Positions 42,910 to 52,934 of a stretch of DNA of 64,000 bases are shown piece by piece; the stretch's first letter is position 1, and each line of letters opens with the position of its first letter. The notes beneath the pieces were generated by a model. It did not search any database. It worked only from the letters and a program-made list of their open reading frames with translations, and was not told the origin of the DNA. This stretch comes from Parascedosporium putredinis (Eukaryota > Ascomycota > Sordariomycetes > Microascales > Microascaceae), in contig CASHTG010000005.1 in NCBI GenBank assembly GCA_949357655.1, positions 186,001 to 250,000 of the forward strand, given 5' to 3'. The translations under genes were made by a program, and so were the position numbers.

Positions 42910-44854
42910 TTATACGTCGTCCTTGGGCCACAAGAGTTCCCTCCTCTTCAGACACCGCAGCATGGTGAAAAAGATCATGAGCCACACGACAAGAAGGACC
43001 CCGGCCATGACGGTACCGAAAAGTTTGAGCCCTTCGCTAGAGAGAATCTTTCCCAGTGACTGGGTCGCCGTAATGAGGGCTGTGTTGGGAAAGACGAAAC
43101 TCCACCATGTCATGCGAAAAGGCATTGTGCTCCCGGGGCGGACATACTTCCATAGCGATCCGACCGAGACAAGGAAAACCAAAATGCAAGGCCCCACAGC
43201 CAAAGGCCGGCTAGGACTGCCAATACTCGAATGATAGAGACGGCATTCTCGGCACCCAAAAAGTCTTGGGGAACGTAAAAGTCGGCATATATGGCAAGTT
43301 GGACTAAGCGACCCCATGTTAGAGACAGATACACGGCACGGTCAGTAGTGACGATGGTTTCTCATACCAATCCCATTTACGGTGAAAGCAAAGGGTCCAA
43401 TGGATATGAACTAGAGGCAGATTGGATTAATATAAGAGCCCCCAGTGAAAAGACAACGACGGCTGCTCTTACCACACCGGGACGTTGAAAGTCCCTAGGA
43501 AGCTTTTGTGTCATCAGACGGTATATGAAAGCAGCCGATATCATGAATGCAATAAGGCACCCCGTCCCCTGCGTCGTGAAACCTCCAAGAGCCACGGCTA
43601 GCGGATCAATCAGAAGCTCTTGGTTTGTAGCTACCGCGCCACCGAGAAGGCATGCAGCAAGTGTACCGTTGAGAAGCATAGGATATGCCGGAAAGACCCA
43701 CGTGGGCGTCATCATATGAATTGGAAATACCCTATGAGGCCCCAATTTTGTGTTGTCCCTTGTTAGAATGTTTTTGGGCCTCCACGCAAAGCACAGCGGG
43801 GAGTGGGCTAGTCATAGCACTTACAGCGTGGACCACAAGGTCAAGTACATCACGGCGCTTGCTACTACGCTAACCGTCAAGTAAACCCAGAAGAGAATCT
43901 CCATGGCACGAAGGAGCCAGACGCCTGTCTTGGGAAGTCCATACTGGCAAACATTCATGAGAATGATTGCAATGCTGTATAGAGATGCCACGTTAGATGT
44001 CAAACATTGGCCACTCTCTCGATCCCTTAGAGTCACTGGGGGAACAGGATGACAGAATTCCTTACGAGACAAACTAAGAGAAGACGTCAGTCACTAGAAG
44101 CGCTACAGATATCTCCAAAGGATTGACTCACAAATGAGGGAATGAACAGAGACTCGACCTGGTCGACAAAGGAACTCGTAAAAGACCCCGGTCTCATGCA
44201 AAACCTCATTGTGATGAGAATGCAATTTAGGATGAATAAGATCAGGTTTAGCATCACAAATGCCACTCCGATACCATCGAGCCATGCGGCGCGGTATGGT
44301 ACTAAAAACTCTATTAGATTATGAAAGCGGCATCAGGATTTCGTGTAACAACTTACTCGACGACAAGACGCTAGCCATGCCTCCCGTCGCCTTGAATTCA
44401 ACGTCAGTCAAGTCTGAAAAGAAACTGAGGTGCGTGAGGATATCACACTCATACCATCGTCTAAGTAGTCGGTTAGCAGGCCTTTTTCTCTCCCAAGGAA
44501 GCCTTTAGCATACTTCGGGTTACATACCATAGTGAAAAAGCTCCAGTTGTAGCAAGCGATCCTGTCCCGAATGCTGACAGCCCCAGCCTTTGGCGGTCGG
44601 CTAGAGACGTGCAGCAGCTCATCCAAGCTAGGATGCACATCTTCCTGGTCGCGAAATACATGCGCGGCATTGTCAGTTTCTTGCCTTCGAAGAAATGAAG
44701 TGAGGCGCAAAATCTGGGGCCGCAGGCGTGCTGGCGCGGAGGACACGGAGGGCTGCGGGAAATATCGCTGGGTTTCTTCAGTGGGGGTCTGGTAGCCGGT
44801 GGTCGCAGCTGCTGCTATTGGAAGTATGGGCGGGGATTGGTGAGATGAGTCCAT
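42910..44854 (-). CDS. SLAC1/Mae1-family (TDT) plasma-membrane anion or dicarboxylate transporter
   Basis: A ten-helix membrane protein of the tellurite-resistance/dicarboxylate transporter family (yeast malate permease Mae1, sulfite pump Ssu1, plant SLAC1). Nine exons: 44854-44528, 44460-44455 (6 nt), 44390-44357, 44301-44132, 44073-44066 (8 nt), 43974-43825, 43731-43473, 43410-43368 and 43303-42910. After a hydrophilic N-terminus the first helix reads CYNWSFFTMTMATGGMASVL, the TM being supplied by the 6-nt exon. Further segments are IPYRAAWLDGIGVAF, SLFIPSFFVSIAIILMNVCQ (FVS from the 8-nt exon), TPTWVFPAYPMLLNG, FISIGPFAFTVNGI and MTWWSFVFPNTALITATQSL. All splice phases agree. One T is missing on the coding strand in the run near 43175-43184; with it the protein is 463 aa, as expected. 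Substrate (malate, sulfite or another anion) cannot be fixed; malate-type is my best guess. Confidence 0.88.
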
Positions 44855-46459
44855 TTTCTAGGATCCGAGTCGTCTGCTGAGGCACCAAGAACCCTCGTCA
44901 CGATGTAAATGACGGGAATGATGGACTGGTGGTCATGGCCGAGGAAGAGGTCGTGAACGTTGACGAGATAAAGAAAAAAATTATGTGCTCGATAAAGACA
45001 GAGCCAATGTCTGTGAGGGCCATTTGGCGCTATTATGCCTAGGCGTCGAAGCCGGCGCTTCGTTGCCGAGGGTTGCCCGGGTGGGGGTGGAACTGCGGAT
45101 CGGAGGTGGCGGTTGGGAACCAAGGAGGTGTCGGGTAAGACAATGATTGGAGGTGCAGGTGGAGAGGCAATCTGACCAAAGGTGCATACAGGATTGTCCC
45201 AAGATGGGTCAAAGTAACCGGCGGGGTTTCCCAGCACTCGAGACGCACGTTGCCAAGGTGGCGGCGAGGGCGTCGCAGGGAGAGGCGGGGAGAAGCAGGT
45301 AGGTGTGTAGGGCAGGGTGAACGGAGGACCAAAAGCAACAAGATCAATTTGATTCTCGATCCCGCTGAAGGCCCCTCCAAGCAGCAGTCGTAGCTCAAGG
45401 GTGCGTGGAGAAGGGGTATAGGAGAGAACGTTCCGCGAGCCTGACTATCGCTCTATCACTCTCGTACTCGCCGGAGAGATCCAAGGAAGTGAGATCGACA
45501 CACGATTCCTGCTCGATCATTGTTCAAACTTGGTGGCAGAAATTGGGCGCCGGGAGACTGTGAAGCACCAGACCTGGTGGGAGTGGAGGCAGGTACAAAC
45601 CTGACGAAGAGCACGGTCTTGTGGACGGTGAAGGGGCTGAGAAGGGGGCACTTTCTCGTACATTATACGTCATTCCTCAGTAGCTTGTGACTCGTCGTCC
45701 ACCACCGTCGAAGGAATCATTGATCTAATGTGTGGGGTCGACACTGTGACTTTTAGGCCCGCTTAGTGTGAGGACCTACTGCATCCAGCATGTACGCTTG
45801 ATCGAGTGCCAAGGCTTGGTAAGTGCTGGAGGCGCGAATAGCGCAGCACTGAGCAAGCTTAAAAGCCTGATGAACTGGTTCAAAGATTACAACAAACGTA
45901 TGGATTGCGCTTTGGTGTTGTCAAGGCTAGCTTTCTTAATTATTTTTAAAAGTCACCAAGGATTCGATTTTGGGCACCATATGGAAACATTTCAAGAATC
46001 CATGGATATATTTGATTGCCGTGACGACTCGCCCAAGAAGTAGTAACATCCTTCCGCAGATCCGGGAAGGATATGCCGCCTTTGGGCCGAAAAAGTGAAG
46101 AGCGAGAAAAAACTTTCAAGCAGCGCAGGGTTTCTCTTTCCTTCTCTTCCCGAGCGATGGGTCCCATGGGTCCTGCCCCTCCCCCGCGAATGTACCGTGG
46201 AAAGCGCAAGGGACAAGCTTGACAAGCTTGTGAAGAGATCCGTTGATACTACATCCTCCCCATAGCTGTCTTCGATGTCTAAGGGACTAGCCACCTTCCA
46301 GGTTACAGTTCCCTTTTCGTGCTCTCACTGATTTCTAGGAGACCCCCAATATCTGCGTCAAAAATCGTGCGATGACGGCTTTCTTATGAGCTTTCGCCAT
46401 TCAACGCCAGAAGTACGGGCGGGCCAGCCACCAACTCCAGCGGGTTCCGCAAATTCGGA
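44855..46459. other. Promoter region of the transporter gene and intergenic DNA
   Basis: The part next to 44855 is the transporter 5' leader and promoter (minus-strand gene). Overlapping ORFs in 44815-45398 are Pro/Leu-rich and lack domains. Nothing else is recognisable up to 46459. Confidence 0.45.
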
Positions 46460-48226
46460 ATGGTGGATACGTGCGCTACTTCAGCGTCAGCCTTCCGAGA
46501 CACGGACTTCTCCGCCATCGCACTGGGGGCACTCGATGTAAGAAGCAAAGATGGTAGCTTGTGTGCCACGGCCGTTACCACTTTGATCGTGCGGCTGCCT
46601 TCTGGACATCCAAAGGAAATCAACGCCTCAGAGCTCCAAGAGTTGGTAACTTCTGAGAAGCTTTTCGTCTCGGCTGCCCGCGACTGCATCTTTACTTTGT
46701 GTCTAGTAACTTGGGAGGCGGCAAGTTGGCCGAGGGACACCCAAGATGGCTCTTTTGAATTCACGCAAACCATCTTCCATATTGTAGAAAACCTAGGCGT
46801 GCGTTCTATTTTCACACTCACACGCACAGAGGTGGAGTTTGGCCGCGGAGAACTAACATGAATCTGGTTCTTATGCATCATTTTAGTTATGGCGCAAGAT
46901 AGATCTATGCCTTCGACCAGGTCTTAGGGCTTCTTCTTGTAGCTGCTCCTCTTTATCCACGGTATTTGGTATTGAGTATATGTCGAGCGAGTCTGTTCAA
47001 CCGTACAAAGCATCCGTGCCACTCGCAGAACTTGTGAATATCCACTGCGCCCTAGATTTCGCTCAACAAGTAATTCGATGCCCAAAGCGAGAATGGAGGT
47101 TAGATGCCGTTGTAACTGTAGAGCCCTCGAGGGACGGGCGTGACAAGAGACCTAGACGGCGAAGAGACGACTCAAAACGGTAAGAGGCCATCTTCCAGAC
47201 ACTCTTATAAAATACTGACTGCAACCGGCTTAGGACCAGGGGACATTTCATCAAGGAAAATCCACAGCCTGCTATTCCCACACCCTCTGAATCAAACGTT
47301 GCGATACAAGGACTGAGGCCGGATCCCGGAGCTCTCAGTGTGCACCCAGATCTAGAATGCACACTTTCAGCTTTGGTAGAGCATCTGATACTGGGTACGC
47401 GCTCTCAAAGTGTGCAGATATCGGCAGAGTCACGGACTTTCCCACTTGCACACATAGCCCCTGCTATTTTCAATTCACAAATGCTAAAGGTTGCAACCAC
47501 CATCTTGGATCTCCCATCGACGTGCGCTGACGAGTGTGTTGGCTCTAGTTGGCCGAGAACCGGATGCGTTTTGCCCACGTGGCAAACCAAACCATATCAT
47601 ATTTTGCGGCCGCTGCTATCAGCACTGAGTTACGGGCAAAGATGCAGACTTTGCGAAGAGACACCGGGCAAGATGACATTTCGGATGCCAGTGGTGGGCA
47701 CGTATATGCCAAGTTGCGACTTGTAGCTTGCGCCCACATGCGACCCGAACGTCCTAAGGCGAAGACCACGCCTTGTGAAGCGTGTGAGAGCTCGACGACA
47801 TCTAGGATGCAACCGCGAAACCTCTGGGGTGCGGACCTCCGGGAGCCACAGCACCCGCGCGTCGCAGACCATGCATGCCATCGAACAACAGAATTGACCT
47901 CTCTCCGAGATCAAGGTGATGGAGAAGTGAGAGGTGATGGGTCATTTCGAACGTCGAGCCGCCCTCAACTTTGCTCGGTTCAAGAAGGACCGTGTAATGA
48001 TACAATTTCTCAACACAGCAGACAAAGGAGGGACCCTTATCTCAGTCACCCCGATATTTCGCGAACAGGTCTTGGATCTCATGGCGAGGAGCAGTTGGAT
48101 TATGACGCTTTGTACCCGCCACAAGAAGCCATCAAGCCAACGATAAGTGGCACTAGCAATACTCAGACGGGAGGTAGTGCAAGTCCTTATCACCGAGACC
48201 CCATCTGGAATGAGTGGGATTGGTAA
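46460..48226 (+). CDS. Unclassified multi-exon or decayed protein-coding locus
   Basis: Several plus-strand frames look protein-like and nearly join, but I do not recognise the product. Pieces in order: 46460-about 46828 (VDTCATSASAFRDTDFSAIA onward, amphipathic beta/alpha); from about 46894 through 47180 (LVNIHCALDFAQQVIRCPKR, then a basic cluster RDGRDKRPRRRRDDSKR), spliced with a good GTAAGA/TTAG pair (about 47181-47233) to TRGHFIKENPQPAIPTPSES and AALVEHL-like helices; a frame change near 47550 to LAENRMRFAHVANQTISYFA; and a last part with ERRAALNFARFKKDRVMIQF and EEQLDYDALYPPQEAIKP ending NEWDW at 48224-48226. Two in-frame TGA codons and frame changes lie near 47895-47925 and 48085. It could be a real gene with indel errors, a pseudogene, or chance. 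Start and exon ends are uncertain. Confidence 0.3.
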
Positions 48227-48866
48227 AACAATGTGCACGACTGGGAAATGCGATCGAGGCGCAGGGGTGTCTGACAAGTTGAGGCTCTATTGTCCACATT
48301 CTCATTCCCTGCAGATACAGCAGGGCGGAAGCGGGTTTGAGTATCTCCTGGCTATCCTTTCTTTATAATATGCCTATATACAGCCTTGCCGACGAAAAAG
48401 AAAAGAAGAAGATTCTAAACTGATGAATGATATATGACGAATAAAATTAGGGGCAAAGGCGCAAAGGTAATGGCTTCCCCGGAAAAAAAGAAAGGAAAGA
48501 AAGAAAGAAAGGTGTTGGGCACTCTTCTTCCAATCCATATACTTCGATAGACGGTCAATGTCCAACCTCCTGGTCCGCGTAATCTCCGAACCAATTCCCA
48601 CCCCAAGCAGCAGCATTGAGCGGATGTAGGTGCATAACAACGTCCCTAATTCATCTCTCTCCCATCTCACATCCGATGCTAGAGTGAATTCTGAGTCTGC
48701 ATCGGAGGTACTCAGGTCATCGTTGTGCAACAACGACTACCCCTCAAGTCCCTGTCGTAAAGAAGGGCTGATTTAATACCGTTCAGATAAAAAAATAAAT
48801 GGTAATGTTGAGTATCGGCCAAGCTCTGGACCAGCAGCGATTCGACGCCGTCGGGCCTGACAGGTC
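48227..48866. other. Intergenic region, 0.64 kb
   Basis: It contains a purine-rich simple-sequence patch of AAAG/GAAA units at about 48483-48511. No gene is supported; the part next to 48866 is the 3' UTR of the small membrane protein. Confidence 0.5.
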
Positions 48867-49196
48867 TCACAACAAGCCCGGCAAGGATGTTGTCTTCTTA
48901 ACGCCGCAACGCTGCGGGAAGAAGCCCTTGACTCCGGCACCTGACTTCTTGTCGGCTGGTTTCGCATCCTTCTTCTTCTTCTGCTCGGGTTTTAAAGTGG
49001 CGAAGTGGATGTACCATAGAAGAACGCCCTGGAGGATAAGAGTGACGAGGACGACGAGGAGGATGGTGAAAAGGATGGGCTGGTCGTTCAAGACCATGAT
49101 GGCCTCTTCGGTGGCGCCAAGAGTACGAAACCAGGTGAACTGCTCGCCTCCGCCGGTGATGGGCGCGTTGCCGCTCAAGTCAACAGGTCCGCTCAT
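48867..49196 (-). CDS. Small single-pass membrane protein, function unknown
   Basis: I do not recognise a named family. The 109-aa frame begins MSGPVDLSGNAPITGGGEQF and has one strong hydrophobic segment of about 22 residues (ILFTILLVVLVTLILQGVLL, residues 41-60, extended by WYI). A highly basic Lys-rich tail follows (LKPEQKKKKDAKPADKK), then a short C-terminal region with one Cys (FFPQRCGVKKTT). With no signal peptide and a basic segment after the helix, the likely topology is N-out/C-in, or insertion in an organelle membrane. There is no intron and the ATG is the first in frame. A promoter-like purine-rich region lies upstream (49390-49600). The hydrophobic helix and the charge pattern argue for a real small gene, but I cannot assign its partner or compartment. 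Confidence 0.65.
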   Translation of the reverse strand: MSGPVDLSGNAPITGGGEQFTWFRTLGATEEAIMVLNDQPILFTILLVVLVTLILQGVLLWYIHFATLKPEQKKKKDAKPADKKSGAGVKGFFPQRCGVKKTTSLPGLL

Positions 49197-50395
49197 CGTG
49201 ACTGTGGTGTTTTGGGTGAGAGATGGAGAGTGGAAGTAGGATCGATAATGCTGATGAGATCAACGAAGGAAAGCTGAGGCAGCACGATGGCGCGGGATCG
49301 GGTTCGGATATCGTCTTTTCGTGGTTATACGTAGAAATCGCCTCGGAGCAAGCTCACTGAGGAAAGTCGAAAAGCAAACTGGGTATATAATTTTTTTAAG
49401 AGAGAAACAAGAACGAGAGATGGGAGTGAAGAACCAAGTGCACCAGTCACCAGTTTTCGAACCAAAGAAAGAAGGAAAAAAGGCCGGCTCGTGAGAATTG
49501 GAAGAGGAATGGAGGCGGGAGAGAATGAATGGACGAAGAGACGAAGGAAGAGGGAAGGGAAAGGGAGGAAGAGAGGGAAGTCAAATGTAAGGGAGGTCGA
49601 TCATTGTTGCCCGTCGGAGATATCTCGAAACGGGGGCGTCACAGTGCACCCAATGGGGGAGCGCCGTCCAGGCGCTTTGGGGTTGCCATGATGGGAGCCC
49701 AGGCGTTTCAAAGTTGCAGCAGAAATGGACTGATGTTGGGAAGTCCCTGATTGGCCCCTATAGCCCACGTCCATGCAAATCAGTTCTAGACCGCGGCCGT
49801 CGCAGAGATACAAGGCCCTTGAAAATTACTATTTTTGATACAGGTCGGTTCTCGCAGAAGAGACAATGAGGAATATTTCGTCAGCCTTTGTTTTTGACCC
49901 TTCCCCTTCGAGCAAGCCCGCGAGGTCGAGGTTGAAGGCGCACAGGCGCTGTGCACAATGGCAGGTCGGGGTTTGACAAGGGATTTTAGTAGGAGTGAGC
50001 TCTGACGCAGGAACGAGACGGACACAATGCCCCTAAGCGACAACGCCAGCCACTCAGAAACCCCGGACCCTGGCTTGGCCCACTCCCGCTGTTCTTTGAC
50101 GGATTGGCTTATGTCACCAATGCCATCTCCCTAGAATTTCATGCCTCAGGCTCCGAGTATTGGCAAGCTTCCGAGTTAGGAAAAATGTCAGCTTTCCGAC
50201 GAATTGCTTGCCGCAGAGCCAGCCAAAAAAATTTGAAGATTTTGTGTCGAACGACGACGCGACGGATCAACGCATCCACGCATCCACACGCTCCCACCCT
50301 CCCTAAAACGTAGCAGACGAAGCAGAGCGTAGAGCTAGCTACCCGAGGAAGCGAGTGAATCTTTTTCTATCCGCTCGCTCGATCACAGCTAAGCT
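49197..50395. other. Divergent intergenic region between small membrane protein and uS5m genes
   Basis: A 1.2 kb promoter region. The left part (49400-49600) is strongly purine-rich on the plus strand, so pyrimidine-rich in the sense direction of the minus-strand gene. No gene is supported. Confidence 0.5.
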
Positions 50396-52009
50396 ATGAG
50401 CACGGTACGCCCGAGCGGATCGCTCCTTACGAGGTGCATCCGACCCCTAGCGTCGACGACGACGACATCATCGACACGTGCTTCCACTCTAGCGGCGGTA
50501 GCGGCCTCGAGGTCATGCCAAAACACTCAACAGTTCCATAGCTCCGCGCCGCGCCGGCGAGGCGGCAGCGGTTTAGGAGTATCAAGGCCGACAAGCTCGG
50601 CCTGACGACACCCGAAAAGGTCGACGAGTTCGCCAAGGATGCGTTTCCCGAATACGACGAGGTAGGGCTGGAAGGCCTGAAGCAGGTATACAGGTACACG
50701 CCGGAGCAGATGGAGGCGGTCAAGGCGGGCGAGGCCGCGGTGAACCCGCGGGACTTGGTGCTGCAGGGCCGCGTGCGGGACGACAAGTATCGGGTGCCGT
50801 ACCTGGAAGACTTCTCCAAGGTGCAGCCCGTCATCGACCTCAAGGCCGAGAGGAAGCTCGACGCCAAGAACTACCAGTGGCTCTCGGAGCAGGACTTCAT
50901 GGACAAGCTCTTTGAGAAGATGATGGACAAGTCGACGGAGAACATGCAGGAGGCGGCGGCCAAGGCCTTCAAGCGGTCCATGGAGCGGGTCAAGTCGGCG
51001 CAAGGCACCGAGATCGATCTGACGACGCAGGAGCTCGAGGACATGGAGACGTGGCCGGAGCTGCAGAAGAAGTATGTGCTCAACGAGGAGGAGCCCGGCG
51101 CGGAAAAGGCGGCCAAGAAGGCCGAGGCGTCGGCGGCGGCGGTGGACCACGGTACCATGTCGGCGGAGGAGGCTAAGAAGCTGCTCGAGGAGCTGGTGGA
51201 GGACTTTTCGCGAAGCCTCGACGTGAAGAAGGGCAACACGGCCTCGAGCGAAATCTTTGACGAGGACGACCGGCTCAACATCACGACCTCGGGTAACGCG
51301 CCCCCGCTCGGCAAGGTACCCGGCGTCGAGGGCCTCTACAAGCACGCGGCGGATCCCGAGGACGAGGGCCTCGACGACGAGGGCACCTACCAGTACCTCA
51401 AGCAGGTCACGGGCATGTCGGTCCGCGACATCCTCTCCCTCTTCACCAAAACGCTCGTCACCCGCTTCGTCACCAACCAGACCCGTCTCGGCAAGGTCCG
51501 CAGCTCCTCCGTCATGGTCATTGCCGGTAACGGCAACGGTCGTCTCGGCGTCGGCGTGGCCAAGTCTGCCGATTTCGGTACCGCTGCCATGGCGGCCCGC
51601 ATGTTGGCCATTCGCAACATGAAGCCTATCCGCCGATACGAGAACCGTACCATTTACGGCAACGTCAAGCAAAAGGTTTCGGGCACCGTCGTCGAGCTCC
51701 GCGCCCGTCCTCCCGGTAAGTGAATTTTGAGAGAAAACCTGAAAGAATGTGGAATATGAAACTAACTCTTTTTCTTTTTTGTACGTAGGTTTCGGTCTCC
51801 GCGTTCCCTTCCGCCTCTTTGAAATGTGCCGCGCTGCCGGTATCCATGATATCTCGGCCGTCATTCCCCGGTCGAGGAGCCCGATGAACACGGTCAAGGC
51901 GACGTTCCTGGCCCTCACGAACCAGCCCGACCCCGAGGAGATTGCTAAGGGCAGGGGCAAGAAGCTTGTGGACGTGAGGAAGGTGTACTATGGCGGTTCT
52001 GTATACTAA
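50396..52009 (+). CDS. mrps5: Mitochondrial small-subunit ribosomal protein uS5m (one frameshift)
   Basis: uS5m is the mitochondrial S5 of the 37S subunit, which lines the mRNA entry site. Exon 1 is 50396-51715, exon 2 is 51789-52009 (GTAAGT donor, GTAG acceptor). The protein starts with a Ser/Thr/Arg presequence (MSTVRPSGSLLTRCIRPLAS), then a long fungal N-terminal extension (FRSIKADKLGLTTPEKVDEF through charged helices such as KLFEKMMDKSTENMQEAAAK). The S5 N-terminal domain follows (RLGKVRSSSVMVIAGNGNGR, LGVGVAKSADFGTAAMAARM), then the S5 C-terminal domain (GFGLRVPFRLFEMCRAAGIH, PMNTVKATFLALTNQPDPEE). One T is missing at 50573-50575, which without correction ends the first frame after 69 codons. 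Corrected length is 513 aa. The strong third-position G/C bias is kept across the break. Confidence 0.92.
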
Positions 52010-52386
52010 GTGTGTACCAAGTGTATATCTGTAGCATTATGGGGCCTATAGACGAGAAATATCCCCCGTTGGCGGTTCTTGTATAGATACTTTTTTATCC
52101 TGTTCCTTGTTCTCGCTTTTTGTCAAATAGAAGCACACTCTGTAATCTCATCACACACAAGATTTTGCAAAACAAAAAGAATTCATCCTCAGATCCTTGG
52201 TAATGCGACAGACCCTAGGGTAACTCGAAAACCAACATCGTAATAAAAAGAATTGGTATCATGACTTCGTTCACTCATCTATTCCACACACGAAAAGACT
52301 TTTTCCCCATTCTCCTCCTTCCCTATCAAGAGTCTCTCGAACGGTAACCATTTGAAAAAAATGTCTGCCTGCTTCTCCAAACGCCC
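52010..52386. other. Convergent 3' region between uS5m and dad3
   Basis: A/T-rich, short. It has UGUA elements on the uS5m sense strand (TGTATATC at 52022, TGTATAGATA at 52080), both imperfect or relaxed PUF matches. Confidence 0.45.
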
Positions 52387-52934
52387 TCAATACGCCGTCC
52401 CTTCGTCGTCGTGCCCTCCCTCGCGCTGATCCGCGCCCGCGCCTTCGCCGCCATCGCCCCAGTCAATCTCCTGCTGCAGCACGATGCTGTACACGCTCGC
52501 CTTGAGCAGCGTGAAGACGAGACTCGTTTTCCGTTCTAGGTCCCGCAGTCCGTCGAGGATCTCGGTGCTTGGTCTGTCGGCAAGGTCGCCGAGCAAAAGT
52601 GCGAGCTGTGAAAGAGAGACAAAAAGAAGCACATTTCTTGGTTAGCGCTACGGTGGTTTATTTCCTTTTTTCTTCTTCTCGTTCAGTTTGCCACCTGTCT
52701 GCTCTCCGCGGCGGGTGTTTGCCCGTCCCGGCTGAGAACGGGAGCAAGCTTGTGCCTCGCCAGACCCTCATTCTTTTCATGTATTCCTTTTCGCCTCCAC
52801 TCGAGAGAAACATCCTGCAGGGGGTCCAGGTTTGAGCTGCGTACCTTTTTCATATTCTCCGCGAGGCGTTCATATTCCTCGAGTACCTCCTGCTCCAGAG
52901 GACTCAACTCCGGAGGCGACGCCAGGGGATTCAT
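52387..52934 (-). CDS. dad3: DASH/Dam1 complex subunit Dad3
   Basis: Dad3 is a small subunit of the ten-protein DASH/Dam1 ring that couples kinetochores to spindle microtubules in fungi. Exon 1 is 52934-52845 and exon 2 is 52605-52387, joined across a 239-bp intron (GTACGC donor, CACAG acceptor). The protein starts MNPLASPPELSPLEQEVLEE, then YERLAENMKK joined to LALLLGDLADRPSTEILDGL and RDLERKTSLVFTLLKASVYS with IVLQQEI, the conserved Dad3 core. An acidic, Gly-rich tail (DWGDGGEGAGADQREGGHDD) ends the protein. The length of 102 aa is normal for filamentous fungi. The frame is intact and the splice phase fits. A GTG/TTG codon upstream could extend the frame by two residues but ATG at 52934 matches the family start. 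Confidence 0.93.

Noticed and set aside
50527..51960. 477-aa ORF antisense to uS5m
   Set aside because: Leu/Arg/Val-rich shadow of the sense-strand ribosomal protein, with no domain.
9590..52009. Gene decay or repeat-induced point mutation as the cause of the broken genes
   Set aside because: The breaks are single-base losses in runs, not C-to-T changes. No A/T skew or scattered stop codons appear, and essential genes are affected with all motifs kept.
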